Source: Chalara sp. BL73 (Eukaryota; Ascomycota; Leotiomycetes; Helotiales). Taken from it: DNA of 64,000 nt. The number at the start of each line of letters is the position of its first letter. The stretch's first letter is position 1. The position numbers were made by a program, and so were the translations under genes. Below, in pieces: positions 44,898-56,162 of this stretch. Under the pieces are notes generated by a model, which worked only from the letters and a program-made list of their open reading frames with translations, did no database searches and was not told where the DNA came from. The stretch is taken from assembly GCA_918026815.1 (NCBI GenBank), contig CAKJVC010000123.1:248001-312000 (forward strand), given 5' to 3'.

Positions 44898-45599
44898 ATG
44901 TTCTTCCTCTACAGTCTCGAGAGACAGGTTACCCTGCACCCTTCGTACTTCGGCCGAAATATGCATGAGCTGGTGACGGGGAAGCTGATGAAGGACGTGG
45001 AAGGAACTTGCACCGGCAGTTACTATATCATATCAATATTGGACTCGTTCCAAATATCTGAAGGGAAGATCTTGCCAGGCAGTGGCCTAGCCGAATTTAC
45101 AGTTGGATACAAGGCCGTGGTTTGGAGACCCTTTAAGGGGGAGACCGTGAGAAACTTTGGATGCGCCTCTCATTCGTTAGGCTGATGATTATTTACAGGT
45201 CGATGCGATTGTCAAATCAGTTAACCATATGGGCTTCTTTGCTGACGCTGGACCATTGCCAATTTTTGTTTCTTCTCATGTAAGTCGTCGGCAAATCAGC
45301 CCCAACTCTACATTATACGGTCAGAAACCAAATATCCCTAACATCGATTCTAGCTTATTCCTGATGAGATTAAATTTGATCCAAATGCAACGCCTCCGCA
45401 ATTCACCAACAACGAAGACCAAGTCATCGAGGTTGGTACGCATGTACGGGTTAAGTTGGTAGGTACCAGAGCAGAGGTTGGAGCCATTTACGCCATTGCC
45501 AGCATCAAGGAGGATTACCTTGGGTAAGTCAAATCACGTCACTGCTGGTACGGATCTCTTCAGGCTAACCGTTTTGGCAGCTGCTTGCAAGCATCGTAG
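44898..45599 (+). CDS. rpb7: DNA-directed RNA polymerase II subunit Rpb7
   Basis: Four exons, 44898-45146, 45199-45279, 45354-45523 and 45581-45599, joined by GT-AG introns of 52, 74 and 57 bp. They give 171 aa, identical in length to yeast Rpb7. Residues 1-83 are the N-terminal RNP-like domain ([49 protein letters not shown]). Residues 84-171 are the S1/OB RNA-binding domain ([20 protein letters not shown]), ending EDYLGCLQAS. With Rpb4 it forms the stalk of Pol II that binds nascent RNA and stabilises initiation. The last exon codes for only the final residues, and its end differs from the yeast EDYLGAI, which is expected variation. Confidence 0.96.
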
Positions 45600-46411
45600 G
45601 ACTTCATGTCATATGCGTTTCCGCTTGGCAACGTCAAAAGTATTAGCGCTTACTATAGAATAATGGTCAAGTACTCCATACACCAAACAATATTTATTGC
45701 CATTTCCTTCTGAGCTACTGGAGGATGGTAAGTGATACCGCTTTGTGCTGCATTTGGTGTGAATTTGTTATGTTATAAACGCCATGCCGCCATCGTTTTC
45801 TTATCATTTACTGGACTAAAGCGGCTGTAGTTCTACTTAAATGTCTTTAGTGTTGCGCCATATCCAGGTTAATTCAATTAGAATGCTATAATGCGTCTTA
45901 GGCATTTACTAGCAGCATTTGTGGGCTCCCCAACTAGCTCTTTCGAGTTCGACTGACAGTGGAATAAAGCGCTCCATCACCCTGGCGACAGCTTCTATTC
46001 ATATTTCCAACATTCAATGCTTCAAGGCGGATATCGCCTTCGATAAAAAAGCGCGTCACAGCACTTCACCGCCCATGGGGTATTTTGCCGAATCCGTTAT
46101 ATGAAGACTTCCATGCTACTCTCAGCCAGCACTTCCTCTCTCCATCAAAATTACCAATTCCTAACCTGCTACTGACACCCTTCTTGCGAGCAGACCGCCA
46201 CCTTTTACTTTCCCAATACTTAAGCCCTTGCGAATAAACTCTTTTGGCCAAGTGCCTTCACATCTGCGACATCACCACTACCTTCGCTTCGTCATTCAGG
46301 AGACCTCCCTACTCCTTAAACAATTTACCCCACGTATTTTCGACCCGCCGATTTAGAGATTCCGTTTATACTCCAACCTTCATCCCTTGCGACAACTCTC
46401 GATACCTCAAC
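45600..46411. other. Intergenic region
   Basis: No gene supported. It lies between two plus-strand genes and presumably holds the rpb7 3' end and the promoter of the acidic-protein gene. Confidence 0.45.
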
Positions 46412-48997
46412 ATGTCTATCACTAATACCAAGCGTGTTCCCACACTCAAACCTCTCGCTGGGGGTCGCGCCGAATATGGCATCCGCAATGTCACACCCAC
46501 CACACACTTACAAACACTCCGACATCCTTTGAAGAAGGCTCCTAGTGGGACCGCAATACCGAAGGATATAGGCGGTATTCCCCTCACAACCACAGGTGCA
46601 TACGTCTCTCCTGCCCTGCACAACTCATCAGATACCTTCTTGCGTCGTCTTCGCCGTGACATTAATCACATAGATGACCCGAGTTACGGACACTCTCCTC
46701 TCAGCGAAGTTGAGAGTGAAGCAGAGTTCAATAGATCAAAGTTATGGTCCAATAACATGAAACTCTACGATCTTGGCTTCATGGAGGATGATGCCGTTCA
46801 ACTCACTCATGAGATGCAACTGGAGTGGGAGATGAAGCTCGGCGAGGAAGTGGACAACCTCATGTCTACCCAACAAGCCATTGGCTCTGATGGCCAGATG
46901 ATGGATCGCGGGTGGCAACCAGAGGATGTTGGTGATATCAAGATGCACCTAGAACTTGAGGCTGCTTGTGCCGAGATTCGTAGTCCAAAGCCTGTGGAGA
47001 AGACCAGTTTCATATACGCACCGGTATTCGATGATGATAGCGATAGCGATAGCGATGAAGATTCTATAACTGAAGAGGAGGAGGAGGAGGATAGTGCCGA
47101 CGAAGACCTTCCTTCTCCTGTATTCAGCCCCATTCTCATTGAATGCCTACACGTCTATTCCGACGAGGCTACGATTGTTGAGACGTCAGGATTGGATACC
47201 AAACTCTCTAGTTTGTTGATGGCTTGCGGCGCAATCTTGCTTGCTTCCATGATGCCACAAGAGATTATAGTCCTTATTGTTCTTTATCTCCTCTCCCTTC
47301 TCAATAGCCAGGATGATAATTCCCCAGCTGTGCAAGTTGATGGCAAGACCATTGAGGAACGCACTGGAGAAAATGCCACAAAGATTGCCAATGGCAAAGA
47401 GCTGGAGAATGACGTTCAGTCAGCGGAGGAATGCCTTGAGCACGATACTGGCGAGTGCGTAAACGAGCAAACCTCAAATCATATCCGCCACTCTCGAAGC
47501 TCCTCCATCGAGTCTATCGTCGATCCCGTCTTTGATGATGCCGAGTATAGTCGGTCAACTTCTCCTGATACCGACCAAGAGGACATTGAGTGCAGATACA
47601 TTGCTCTGGAGACCGCCGTATCACAAATCGTTGAGATCGGGGAATGTTTGGAACCACAGGGGCTAGTCCATGAGCACTCAGTTAAGCCAGAGATTGATGT
47701 AATTGAACCAATCACTAATCGCAGTGATATCTGCGTTTCCCTTCCATCCCAACTTATGCAGGACATAGATGGCGAGCTTAGAGTCGACGCTCTTGTAAGC
47801 AAAAGTCTCAATGACACGGGTCTTGCATCAGATTTGTCGGCACCTTCAACCTGCGGCAACCGTATCGACTGGGCACAGGAGGTAGAGGACGAATATGGTC
47901 CTGTTCAAACTTTTTTCAGTCATGTAGATGACCCTATCAATGAGTCCAGCTTTATTGAAAAGGTCTGGATTAGGACTCCTCTTTCTGATATCGAAGAAGA
48001 GGATGAGGACGATCTCCATCCTTTCATAGAGACTCTCGACAAGGAAGCAGGCTTCGTGAGTGAACCACATGTAAGCTCTTCACCTTCAAAAGATGCAAGA
48101 TTTGTCTCAGACTTCGACTGGTCTGTTGATGCAGATGAGGAATATGAGAAAGGAAGACTCCCTGCCTACAACGTTGGACTCCATTCTCCTGGACATAATG
48201 ATACTACTTTCCCTGCTCCGGATGTAGAAGATCACGCTACTTCATCCTCTATTCAACAAGATAATAGCACGCTCGCATATCTGCGTTGGGGTCCAACTCC
48301 TGCAAAGGCTCGTTGGAATAAGCTTATCTGGGACTTGAGCGGCATTCGCCAATTCCTTCTACCACCAGATGCTCGCTGTGGTACTCTGGATACTGCGGCA
48401 ATCCGCGAAAATGAATATAGAGCTTCTTCGGAGCACACACAGGACGGAGCGATCCGATTCGAAACTCTGCAATACATTGTGTCCTTATTTTACGACATGG
48501 CAGAGCAAGGAATCGTCCCAGTCGAGGATCCAGTTGTGGATCGCTCACGTTACGTGCAGTCCAACCCATCCTCCAATGGCCCTGCCGAGGTTGTCTTCGT
48601 TGGTCGACTGAAGGAGGCATTATTTAAGAATGACGTGTTGAACAATGAAGGGCAGTGGCAATGGGTCCAGTTTGCTGTCAATGAGATGCAAGAAAACGAA
48701 TACTTGAGGAAGATAGAAAATGCGATAAGCCCATACATCCAGCAATACGTTACTTTGCCACGTTCAGTTCTTCTCGAAGAGGCTTTACACGATGGTTGGA
48801 ATCGAGGCACCCTCTATAAGGAAGACTACAAGCCACGAGTGAAAGCTGCACAAAAATGCAAGCATGAAATCGATGATGATCGTATGCAGGCTGTTGAAGA
48901 TGCTATTCAAGATGCCTTTCCGATCTACAATGCTTACAAGAAGGATCGGTGGTACCGCGAACAGGAGAGTTCCTGGTACAACTCCCAAGTATCTTGA
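46412..48997 (+). CDS. Large acidic hypothetical protein with one hydrophobic segment
   Basis: Single exon, 861 aa from ATG 46412; the frame is open upstream but has no earlier ATG. Residues 1-190 contain a Lys/Arg/Thr-rich start and a helical Glu/Leu region. Residues about 200-250 include Asp/Ser and Glu runs (DDDSDSDSDEDSITEEEEEE). A strongly hydrophobic stretch near 266-298 (IIVLIVLYLLSLL) could be one membrane helix or a hairpin. Residues 300-690 are acidic and disordered. The C-terminal 170 residues are ordered, Trp/Tyr-rich and probably the conserved domain (LAYLRWGPTPAKARWNKLIW). No known family recognised. It might be an organellar or nuclear-envelope protein, but that is a guess. Confidence 0.75.
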   Translation: MSITNTKRVPTLKPLAGGRAEYGIRNVTPTTHLQTLRHPLKKAPSGTAIPKDIGGIPLTTTGAYVSPALHNSSDTFLRRLRRDINHIDDPSYGHSPLSEVESEAEFNRSKLWSNNMKLYDLGFMEDDAVQLTHEMQLEWEMKLGEEVDNLMSTQQAIGSDGQMMDRGWQPEDVGDIKMHLELEAACAEIRSPKPVEKTSFIYAPVFDDDSDSDSDEDSITEEEEEEDSADEDLPSPVFSPILIECLHVYSDEATIVETSGLDTKLSSLLMACGAILLASMMPQEIIVLIVLYLLSLLNSQDDNSPAVQVDGKTIEERTGENATKIANGKELENDVQSAEECLEHDTGECVNEQTSNHIRHSRSSSIESIVDPVFDDAEYSRSTSPDTDQEDIECRYIALETAVSQIVEIGECLEPQGLVHEHSVKPEIDVIEPITNRSDICVSLPSQLMQDIDGELRVDALVSKSLNDTGLASDLSAPSTCGNRIDWAQEVEDEYGPVQTFFSHVDDPINESSFIEKVWIRTPLSDIEEEDEDDLHPFIETLDKEAGFVSEPHVSSSPSKDARFVSDFDWSVDADEEYEKGRLPAYNVGLHSPGHNDTTFPAPDVEDHATSSSIQQDNSTLAYLRWGPTPAKARWNKLIWDLSGIRQFLLPPDARCGTLDTAAIRENEYRASSEHTQDGAIRFETLQYIVSLFYDMAEQGIVPVEDPVVDRSRYVQSNPSSNGPAEVVFVGRLKEALFKNDVLNNEGQWQWVQFAVNEMQENEYLRKIENAISPYIQQYVTLPRSVLLEEALHDGWNRGTLYKEDYKPRVKAAQKCKHEIDDDRMQAVEDAIQDAFPIYNAYKKDRWYREQESSWYNSQVS

Positions 48998-51900
48998 ATC
49001 TTGCAAAGCAAATAGCATAAGAGGAAGTGCATAAATCAAACTCTTATCGTCTTCGCGTAGCTACCAAAAACAACTTAGCTTCAGCCACCAACCTTGCCAA
49101 TGTTGGCAACATTGTATGAGTATTTAGAAAATCAAGAATGAAGATGAAGTGAATGGGAGACAACACGGTAGTGATTTTCGAGCATCAGCTGTCAGATGAT
49201 GATAGAAATGAGGCTCCACAAATGGAATATGGATTATGGAATATTAATCGAAGAATATGATGCCGGGGTGTTGACCAGGGAGAAATGGAGAGATGGGCCT
49301 CTAGTCCGTTAGGAAACCAGTTCACCATGATCCGAAAAAGGAAGAAAGCAGGCTGTGATATTGTTATCCCACCATAATGGAAAATATGACTATTGCCAGA
49401 GCAAGGAAGGCCCAGCCAGGTATAGAAGTCACTACCTCCATAGTCGTGGGGCAGGAACATATCTGAGCAGCCAAGGAAAGGGCAGGAGGTCGTGGTATTG
49501 TTGGCGTCGAGTCTCCCTATCCTAGTCACATTGAATGGTCTTGCGACTGGCGAGAACTTAATCAACATAGTCAACGCTTATTTAAAATAAATAAAAATAA
49601 ATGAATAAAAAATAAAAAAAACTCAGAAATCTGGCTTTGCGAATAGATAGCTGCACGCAAGAATGAAATAAAATGGTTATTGTAAATGAACGCACTATCG
49701 AATACCAATCTTGGGGCCTCTGACTGGAAAAGCCACCGAATGCATGTAGCAACTGTAAAAGGGACACGTTTATAAGCTTACGAAATTTGTTAAAAAAAAA
49801 ATTGCAGGCAGGCTTCATCAACATTCCGTACGTTCATCGGTGGGATCATATCACCTTTGTTGAGGAGGTCATGGAAAGTGTTGATATCCTTGTACCGCAA
49901 GGGAAAGTCATGTACCTGCGTATCTCCAACACTCCTGTCTGGGTTGCTAGTGTAGCAAGCGCGTGAGTGAAGGCCCATGGGAGTCAATATGCAACAAAAA
50001 TAGGTAATCCTGTAAGGAAAGGAGAATTGAGACCCAGGCTGAATAGTAGGCTGATCAAGTCATGACTCAATCCCATGCTCCCTTAGGTATGAGTGGCTTT
50101 GCCACGGCGCTGTTGACCAGTTCGTTGGCCGTGATAAGTCTTCGTGGAATTTCTGTCCAAGATGATTTCATTGGGAACTTCTGCTCGTTGGCTGTGTTGC
50201 GTTGCTGATATCAGCGCAATGGGAGCCAGTCAGAGGAAACGCTTTTTCTTACACTGTTTTTAGTGCATTTGGTTCGTTCTATATGCCCTTACCTCATTAT
50301 TAATAGTCTTTGATCTCTAAATTGGAGAGAAATTTTATAGAGTTACCCTATTCTGACATGCTTTTTGTATGGTGCCTACGGATTTATCATGCTGCCTAGG
50401 CTAGGAGTAGTGGAGGCATACGGTGACCAGACTGCGGAGTACTATGATGCAACGGGGTTCTTTGTGTTGAATACGTCCTTATTCTTGCTACATCCGCAAG
50501 GCCATTTTCCCCCCTAAAGTTGCCCTCCAGTCCGAGCCATTCTCAATTCACTCCTCGTCATTGCCAGTGCTTCAATTTAAGTATTTCTCTAGAACTGGCA
50601 CCTTGGGATGCATCTGTCTCACTGCTGAAAGAAATTTTATCGATTTAGCAATCTTTCTAAGTATCGAGCTTTGTTTCCGTTGGATGTAGCAGACTTTGCT
50701 CAAGCGAACGGGAAAGCAGGGCTGAGCCTAAGCCTAGGCCTATGAAAGTAGCCGGGGGATTTGGCTTTATTGCTGGTCTATTCAGCTTTTATGTGGTAGC
50801 TTTCCACATCCCCGAGGCTGGTTGCATGCTGAAAGATGAACATTTTACTCGGCAGTCGCTTAGCTTGCCCGCGCTTTTCAGCCAGATGGAAAATATGGGG
50901 CCTAAGCCCCTAGGCATCTGTCTCTAAAGCCATCCATCCTGAATGGCATCTTTTTGCAAAGAGGCATGTTCTTGTTTTGTAACAATTCGGAAATTCACTC
51001 AAGTCTTGGTCTAATAAACTGTGCTGAATTGCGAGGAGTTCCATCTCAAATACCCACTTGCCACTCATTTCACCTGGGTTGTTGTGGAATGGTTTCAGGG
51101 TGGCTTTACGAATATAACTTCGAAATAGGCAGAACCCAGAATTTTGAGCTTTTTTGATCCTTTTGGGCAGAGAGACAAATGAGACGCAAAAAACGCTCCT
51201 AAAGAATTAAGGCCACGAAAGTTTTGAAGACAGCAGTGCACCGAAATGCATCATGGGCCTCTCAATCAAAATTTTGACTGGGGCGAGGGTTTTGTCATGA
51301 ACCCCATGAAATTCTGCTTTAATAAATTCGTTACGAACAATTTCGAAATGGACTGACGGGCTAACGTAGATGAAATCTGTTGTACGTGTTAGGCGTCCGA
51401 TTTGATGTTGCTGCCCTTCGGCTTAAATAGAGAAAGATTGCTTATATATATATTTCCCTTCTAAGATAGTCTGCAAATCTAAAACCCTGCTGAGTCCCTT
51501 TAGTGTAATGGGACCCTACGCCAGTATCACTCGCGAACTAGTTGCATGTAGCCAACCTGCCAACTGCGAGATTGGGGCTGTTATTTAAAGGCACGCAATT
51601 GACTGCTTACTAGATAGTGAGTCCATAACAGACCCTGTTACAATTTGAAAAGGGGGGCGGGATCGGGATCGAACAAATGGGTGAAGTATAGATGAAATAG
51701 GAACACTTTCCAGAGTCCACAGAACCTGTTGTCAACTCGCGTTCGAACTTTCCAACACAGGGCAAAGGTGGTAGAACGGAAGTCTCAGCCATATTTTACA
51801 AATACCTAACTTGTTTCTTCTCGTCAGCGTGCTTATTGTTTGAACACTGGAGTCTGAAGGGCCTGGATATAGCATTCATTTACTCCAGATGTCCTCATCA

Positions 51901-52119
51901 GGGTTAATTCCAAAATGGGAATTTCTAAGCCCCGCCTGGTACCTGTATAATATGGGATGATTTCCTATTTAGGTATTATCCCATTTCCAGTTTCAGATCC
52001 CCACGGAATGGCGATCGGATGTTGGATTGGATCAGGCCGGTCATCTCTCCTGTTCCTGTGTCTAGCCTGAAGAAACATAAGTATAATATGTGTACGATGT
52101 GGTTTACCGGACTCTAAAC
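48998..52119. other. 3-kb gene-free region
   Basis: No gene I can support. A 129-codon minus frame at 49185-49574 was considered and set aside. A+T tracts occur around 49585-49625. Near the right end, 51976-52000 carries the first copy of the CCATTTCCAGTTTCAGATCC box discussed below. Confidence 0.45.
51976..52000 (+). promoter_or_regulatory. Recurrent box, copy 1
   Basis: Contains CCATTTCCAGTTTCAGATCC. Related sequence occurs at 52954-52978 (CTATTTCTAGTTCTGGATTC) and 62999-63022 (CCATTTCTAGTTCCGGATCC). This copy lies about 120 bp before the dehydrogenase relic. A binding site for a shared regulator is inferred from position and similarity; duplication of promoter DNA is the alternative. Confidence 0.35.
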
Positions 52120-52690
52120 TCTTCGCCTGTTTTATCAACCTGCGCTGCATGCCTTGTCTCAAAATGCCCGCCCACATGCGGAGTACTACACCATCCCCGA
52201 AAGAATGCTAGTCGAAAAGCCGCAGAAGCTTTCCCTCCTTCAAACAGCCACAGTGGATGTTCCATACACCACAACTCTACTATGTCAAAGACGCTGAGGC
52301 AACCAATAACAATACTGTCATTGCCCTGGGAGCTAATGGGGGGGTTGGATCCGCTGCTGTCCCAGTAGCCAAAGCCATGGGATGCAAGTGCGTGTTGACG
52401 GCATCTCCGACACTTAAAAGATAAACCTGATAATATTCTCACCGACAGCTTCACCCAAGATTTTGATCAAGAATTTAGTCTCACATAGGAAAGGGAGGCA
52501 ATGTTGTGATCGGCACAGTCAGAAATATCTCTCTTATGGAAGTTGCATTGGAACAGCTGGCAAACAAAGCCCTCTGCGCATGGATTGCTGCACCCTGGGG
52601 AGGATCTTCCACTCGAGCCACCTTTGATATCTTGCTGGCCTATCGAAAAGGGATTAAGTGGAGGGTCGCAACACCGCACTAACGGCTAAT
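52120..52690 (+). pseudogene. Relic of a medium-chain (zinc-type) dehydrogenase/reductase
   Basis: Successive blocks of the MDR family are readable in changing frames. ARPHAEYYTIPERMLVEKPQ and LSLLQTATVDVPYTT correspond to the end of the GroES-like domain. The next frame gives NNTVIALGANGGVGSAAVPV and AKAMGCKCVLTAS, the NAD(P)-binding Rossmann motif. After stops and a further shift, GKGGNVVIGTVRNISLMEVA runs on to a TAA at 52681. The N-terminal catalytic-zinc part is missing. Quinone-reductase/enoyl-reductase-like members share this pattern, so the exact subfamily and substrate are uncertain. It is the leftmost member of the decayed cluster. Confidence 0.7.
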
Positions 52691-52953
52691 GATGAAGTTG
52701 GAGAGGGGGTTCGCACATTGGCAAGATGGCTCGACAGTAGTACAATTGAGGCAAGGGAGGAATCAGCTTCCAGGAGGTGGTAATAGATCAACCGGTTGAA
52801 AGGGGGTACATGGCAGAGTCAAACAGGAAACGAGCTGTCATTTCAGTGTGTCAAACCATGTAAATAGAGTCTCTATGATCAAATTAAATTATTCCCACTA
52901 ATATGAAAGTTCCAGAAGCCGGAAATTGTTGAAGGTGGGAAAATGTAGTAATA
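52691..52953. other. Short spacer in decayed cluster
   Basis: A short coding-like scrap follows the dehydrogenase relic (about 52685-52785). Nothing recognised. Confidence 0.3.
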
Positions 52954-53262
52954 TTATCCTATTTCTAGTTCTGGATTCTCTTAAGAGCTTACGCCATTAT
53001 TAAACGATGGTATATCTAACATGGTTTATGTTTTTCTAGATATACAGCGGTTCTAATTTGAGGAGTCTTTAAAAGGCATTTTTTCTATAAAGATGTTCAC
53101 TATATCAGACCGCCTATAAAAGCCCCCAATACAACAAAACTACCCACCAATTCTGCTGGTTAAAAGACAAGGGTATATCACATCTTACGTTTCATGAATT
53201 CTCAAAACTCACTGGAAACTACCAAGCACACACAGGCTATTACAGCAGGATCAAGTGTCTGA
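52954..53262 (+). repeat. Diverged duplicate of a monooxygenase promoter and start (left copy)
   Basis: This stretch is recognisably similar along its length to 62999-63306: shared box at the left end, then CACTATATCAG versus CACCATATCAG, CCACCAATTCTGCTGGTTAA versus CCACCAATGCCGCTGATTAA, and a start codon with the first codons. From ATG 53193 it reads MNSQNSLETTKHTQAIT and meets TGA at 53259-53261. The right copy reads MNTQNSQETTCIQAIIIGAG. It is therefore a truncated paralogous gene start. I estimate only moderate identity by eye. Confidence 0.7.
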
Positions 53263-53292
53263 ATTGAGGCCCTACCTGCTCCAATTAGATTG

Positions 53293-55535
53293 TCATATTT
53301 TTGAAATTAAATCAATCCAGTAAAGAGAATCATTGACCATCTCTGTCGTTGCAAACGTCTCACCACTAGAACCGGAATAACCCACACTTGTTCCTTGACG
53401 TTGATTGGCATGGGTATCGAGCGACAAGGACAAAAACTTGAGCCATTTCTGATGTAATGGGCCGTGGAAATGACTCAGGATTTGATGGATATCCTTGGCG
53501 TGCAACGGGCCTGACATAATGCATGTAAATTTGTCGAAGGAGGCTGTGTATAAGATAAATGTCAGAGTTCTTCTCGACTAAGGGGTTATTTCATGGTTGG
53601 CTCGTATGTACAGTACATACCTAATAAGAGTCGAGGCAGAGCCCAAGGCACAGCGTATTGCTGCAAAAACAAGCGGAGGACATTCTTCCACCGGGACAGT
53701 TGTTCCCGACTTTTTTGGCTGGAGTTTCCAGAGTTCAAGCTATGCAAGTGAAGGAGAATGAGAACGGGCAGGACCATAAAACAGACCGCCGGATCGACAG
53801 TGAGCAAGTACCCGGGGTCCCAATGCTGGATGGTGGAGACGATGGAGCAGCAGACCTCCAGGTTTTGCTGCCAGCGGTGTTGCCATTGGGGATCATCCGG
53901 TAAGCCGGTGGGAAGGCAAACTAGAAGGCGGCTGATGTGCAGCTTGAAGATGGTAAGGAGGCGAGCATGGTATTGAGTGCATGATTCCATACCTAAGACG
54001 TCTCGAGCAGGTTCTGTGTGTCGACGAGGCAAGGCCAGTCGGATGGCCGAAAGGTCCTCCCCAAGAGATAACATCCGATCCTGGAGGGTGTTTGAAGGAT
54101 TTTGCTTTTGCAAGCGGAAAATCGTTACGGCTTCCTTCAGGAATGTCGTTAAGATCATGTGAAGGTTGAAATTATAGTACTCCGGTGGACCACGGTGGAG
54201 CTCCTCGACTGTGTTCCATAATTGGCCTTTGTCTGGTGGAATAAAGCAGAGGTTTGTCTGACCGGTACTGCCATTCCCACCGGGGTGTAGAGACGTGCCT
54301 AGCAGCGCCGTTTTAACACTTTCGACTTCAACCGAGTACGGCGTTGCGTTCGAGAAACTAGAATATGAGTCCAGGCAGAAGATACACCACCAGACATGTC
54401 TCCAATCCTCGATCCGATCGTCACTGATCAAATTCCAATCAAATGAATCTCGGTTTTCTGCACTATCAATTTGGTGAAGCCCACACTGGTAAGCTTTCCT
54501 ACTTAACAGGGCAATTCTCGTCCATGCCTTCTCTCCCGGATACTGATGAAAGCCGTAGAATGTCAGGAGACACGAAGTGCGAAACTTATCAAGTGCCAAA
54601 GGCTCCATGGGGTTTCCAGTCTCGACTGTAACCGTGTTCACCAGGTAGGCTAAAGACGTGTCGAGAACATCTTGACTCCACCAGCTAACAGGGCCAAAAA
54701 TTCTAGCGGAAATGGCGTGGATGATCGATAAGAGGTGGTCACTAATGATGCCATTCTCGAGCTCGCTGAAGAAGGTGTCTTCTCGGAATAGGGGAAACGA
54801 CGGGTTGATATTCTCGTAGAAACGTTGAGTACTAGCACATTCAGTAAGGCTACCAACTCTATACCCATGCCTGGGTAACTTACAGTTCACGACGTTGTTC
54901 TAAGGTAAGATGTGCGTTAAGCGAATCCGAAGTGTCAAGGGTTCCCCAAAAAATACTTGCAGGAGTAAGGGGAAGCGTTATATTATCATGATGAGGGTCA
55001 ACTAGGATAGGGGTATCTTCTAAGATTGAGTCTTGAACGGAAAAATTGATTTCGGGCGTACAAAAGTCGGTACTGCTCGTACAAGCATCATCTATGTCTG
55101 TGAAGAGTCAGCAACTACAGGGGTAAGGGGTCTTGTGGCTTGGTCAACTACCGTTGCTTGAAGTATCAGCCTTCGAGCTATCCTTCGTTCTTCGGAGTAA
55201 TCCTCTTGCCGGGCCTGGTCTCCTTTTGATATAGGAGTATCTGCACTCCAAGTCTTCTTCGTGACAAGCGGAGCAGCTGGGGCGCTTTAGATCACCTAGC
55301 ATAGTCAGTCCGGCCGCCATCTAGGCGCCCTTTCGATAACGCTGGCTGTTTCGTACATTTAACTCTCTTCCTAGCAGAGGTTAGGGGTGAATCAGAGCTC
55401 AATATCCGATATAACTAACAGGATACACCGATCACACACGCGGGTGTGTGCCTTTTGTTTCTCCCTCTCGGACTGCGTCCCCTCGACCCAGCGCAGTCCG
55501 CGGCCAGACCTCGTCGTGATATTGCGCTCAGCCAT
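53293..55535 (-). CDS. Zn2Cys6 transcription factor with fungal_trans domain
   Basis: Six exons: 55535-55420, 55370-55357, 55295-55152, 55097-54884, 54831-53621 and 53543-53293; 649 aa. The binuclear zinc cluster is assembled across two introns: Cys at residues 34, 37, 44, 51, 54 and 61 (C-x2-C-x6-C-x6-C-x2-C-x6-C), with VKCDLKRPSCSACHEEDLEC after splicing. The second exon is only 14 nt. The fungal-specific regulatory domain begins TQRFYENINPSFPLF and covers most of exon 5. The first donor is the uncommon GTTAGT; each alternative tried breaks the cysteine pattern. It is probably a nuclear, pathway-specific regulator. It sits between dehydrogenase, monooxygenase and hydrolase relics, suggesting it once controlled that cluster. 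The frame is undamaged. Confidence 0.88.
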
Positions 55536-55860
55536 GTCGCGACTCCAAAAACACGATCCTTAGCGAACAGGATGTATAGCTGCTTATATTAGAGCAGTCC
55601 AAAAGAACGCTTCCTAAGTTTAAGGCAGCTTGGATGGGAAACAATGAGCGGTCTTTAAGTTGAGTTGCCGGATCGGCTTGCAGTTTGATGCCGGATCGGT
55701 GTGGCGAAAGTTCACTAGCGCAACTCTCATTGGTGTGGAGGATTTCCTGATCTGGACAAGCCTGCGCTGGCCTATTTTTAAGCTTAAATAACGTATTTCG
55801 CAGGCGAGTGGGCCACTACGCGCTAAAACCGCGTTCAATCATCACCTTCAATCACCTACC
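55536..55860. other. Promoter region of the Zn2Cys6 regulator
   Basis: About 325 bp between the regulator start and a transposase relic. No other feature seen. Confidence 0.4.
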
Positions 55861-56000
55861 ATGCCTCCAAAATGCGCTCAATCCTCGTAAGATCAGTCAA
55901 ACAAAAGGGCAGAATCCTCTTATCCATCAAAGAAATTCAAAATGGCTCTATCGATTCCCCACTCACTTGTGCATTGAGTTAATTGGGCGCGGTTTACATG
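55861..56000 (+). mobile_element. Relic of a pogo-type transposase N-terminus
   Basis: ATG 55861 reads MPPKCAQSS then TAA, and a neighbouring frame continues GRILLSIKEIQNGSIDS. Both match the usual opening of fungal pogo/Fot1-like transposases (an MPPK...QSS start followed by the psq-type helix-turn-helix). The rest of the protein is not visible, and I found no terminal repeats. This is a short, truncated, mutated remnant inside the decayed cluster. Confidence 0.5.
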
Positions 56001-56162
56001 TAATCCAGTTGCCTAGTATCATCAGTTTGCAGATTGGCAATAGTGGCCATAAGAATTGGATCTTCTCCCGCTGGAACGATCTGCATAATATATGCTTCCA
56101 AAATTTTCACGGCTTTAAGGTAGATTGACTCGTATGAGACGCACTAAGAAGCCAATCTTCTA

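Noticed and set aside
49185..49574. 129-codon minus-strand frame
   Set aside because: No domain, odd residue mix and a position in the 3' flank of the preceding gene; not enough support to call a gene.
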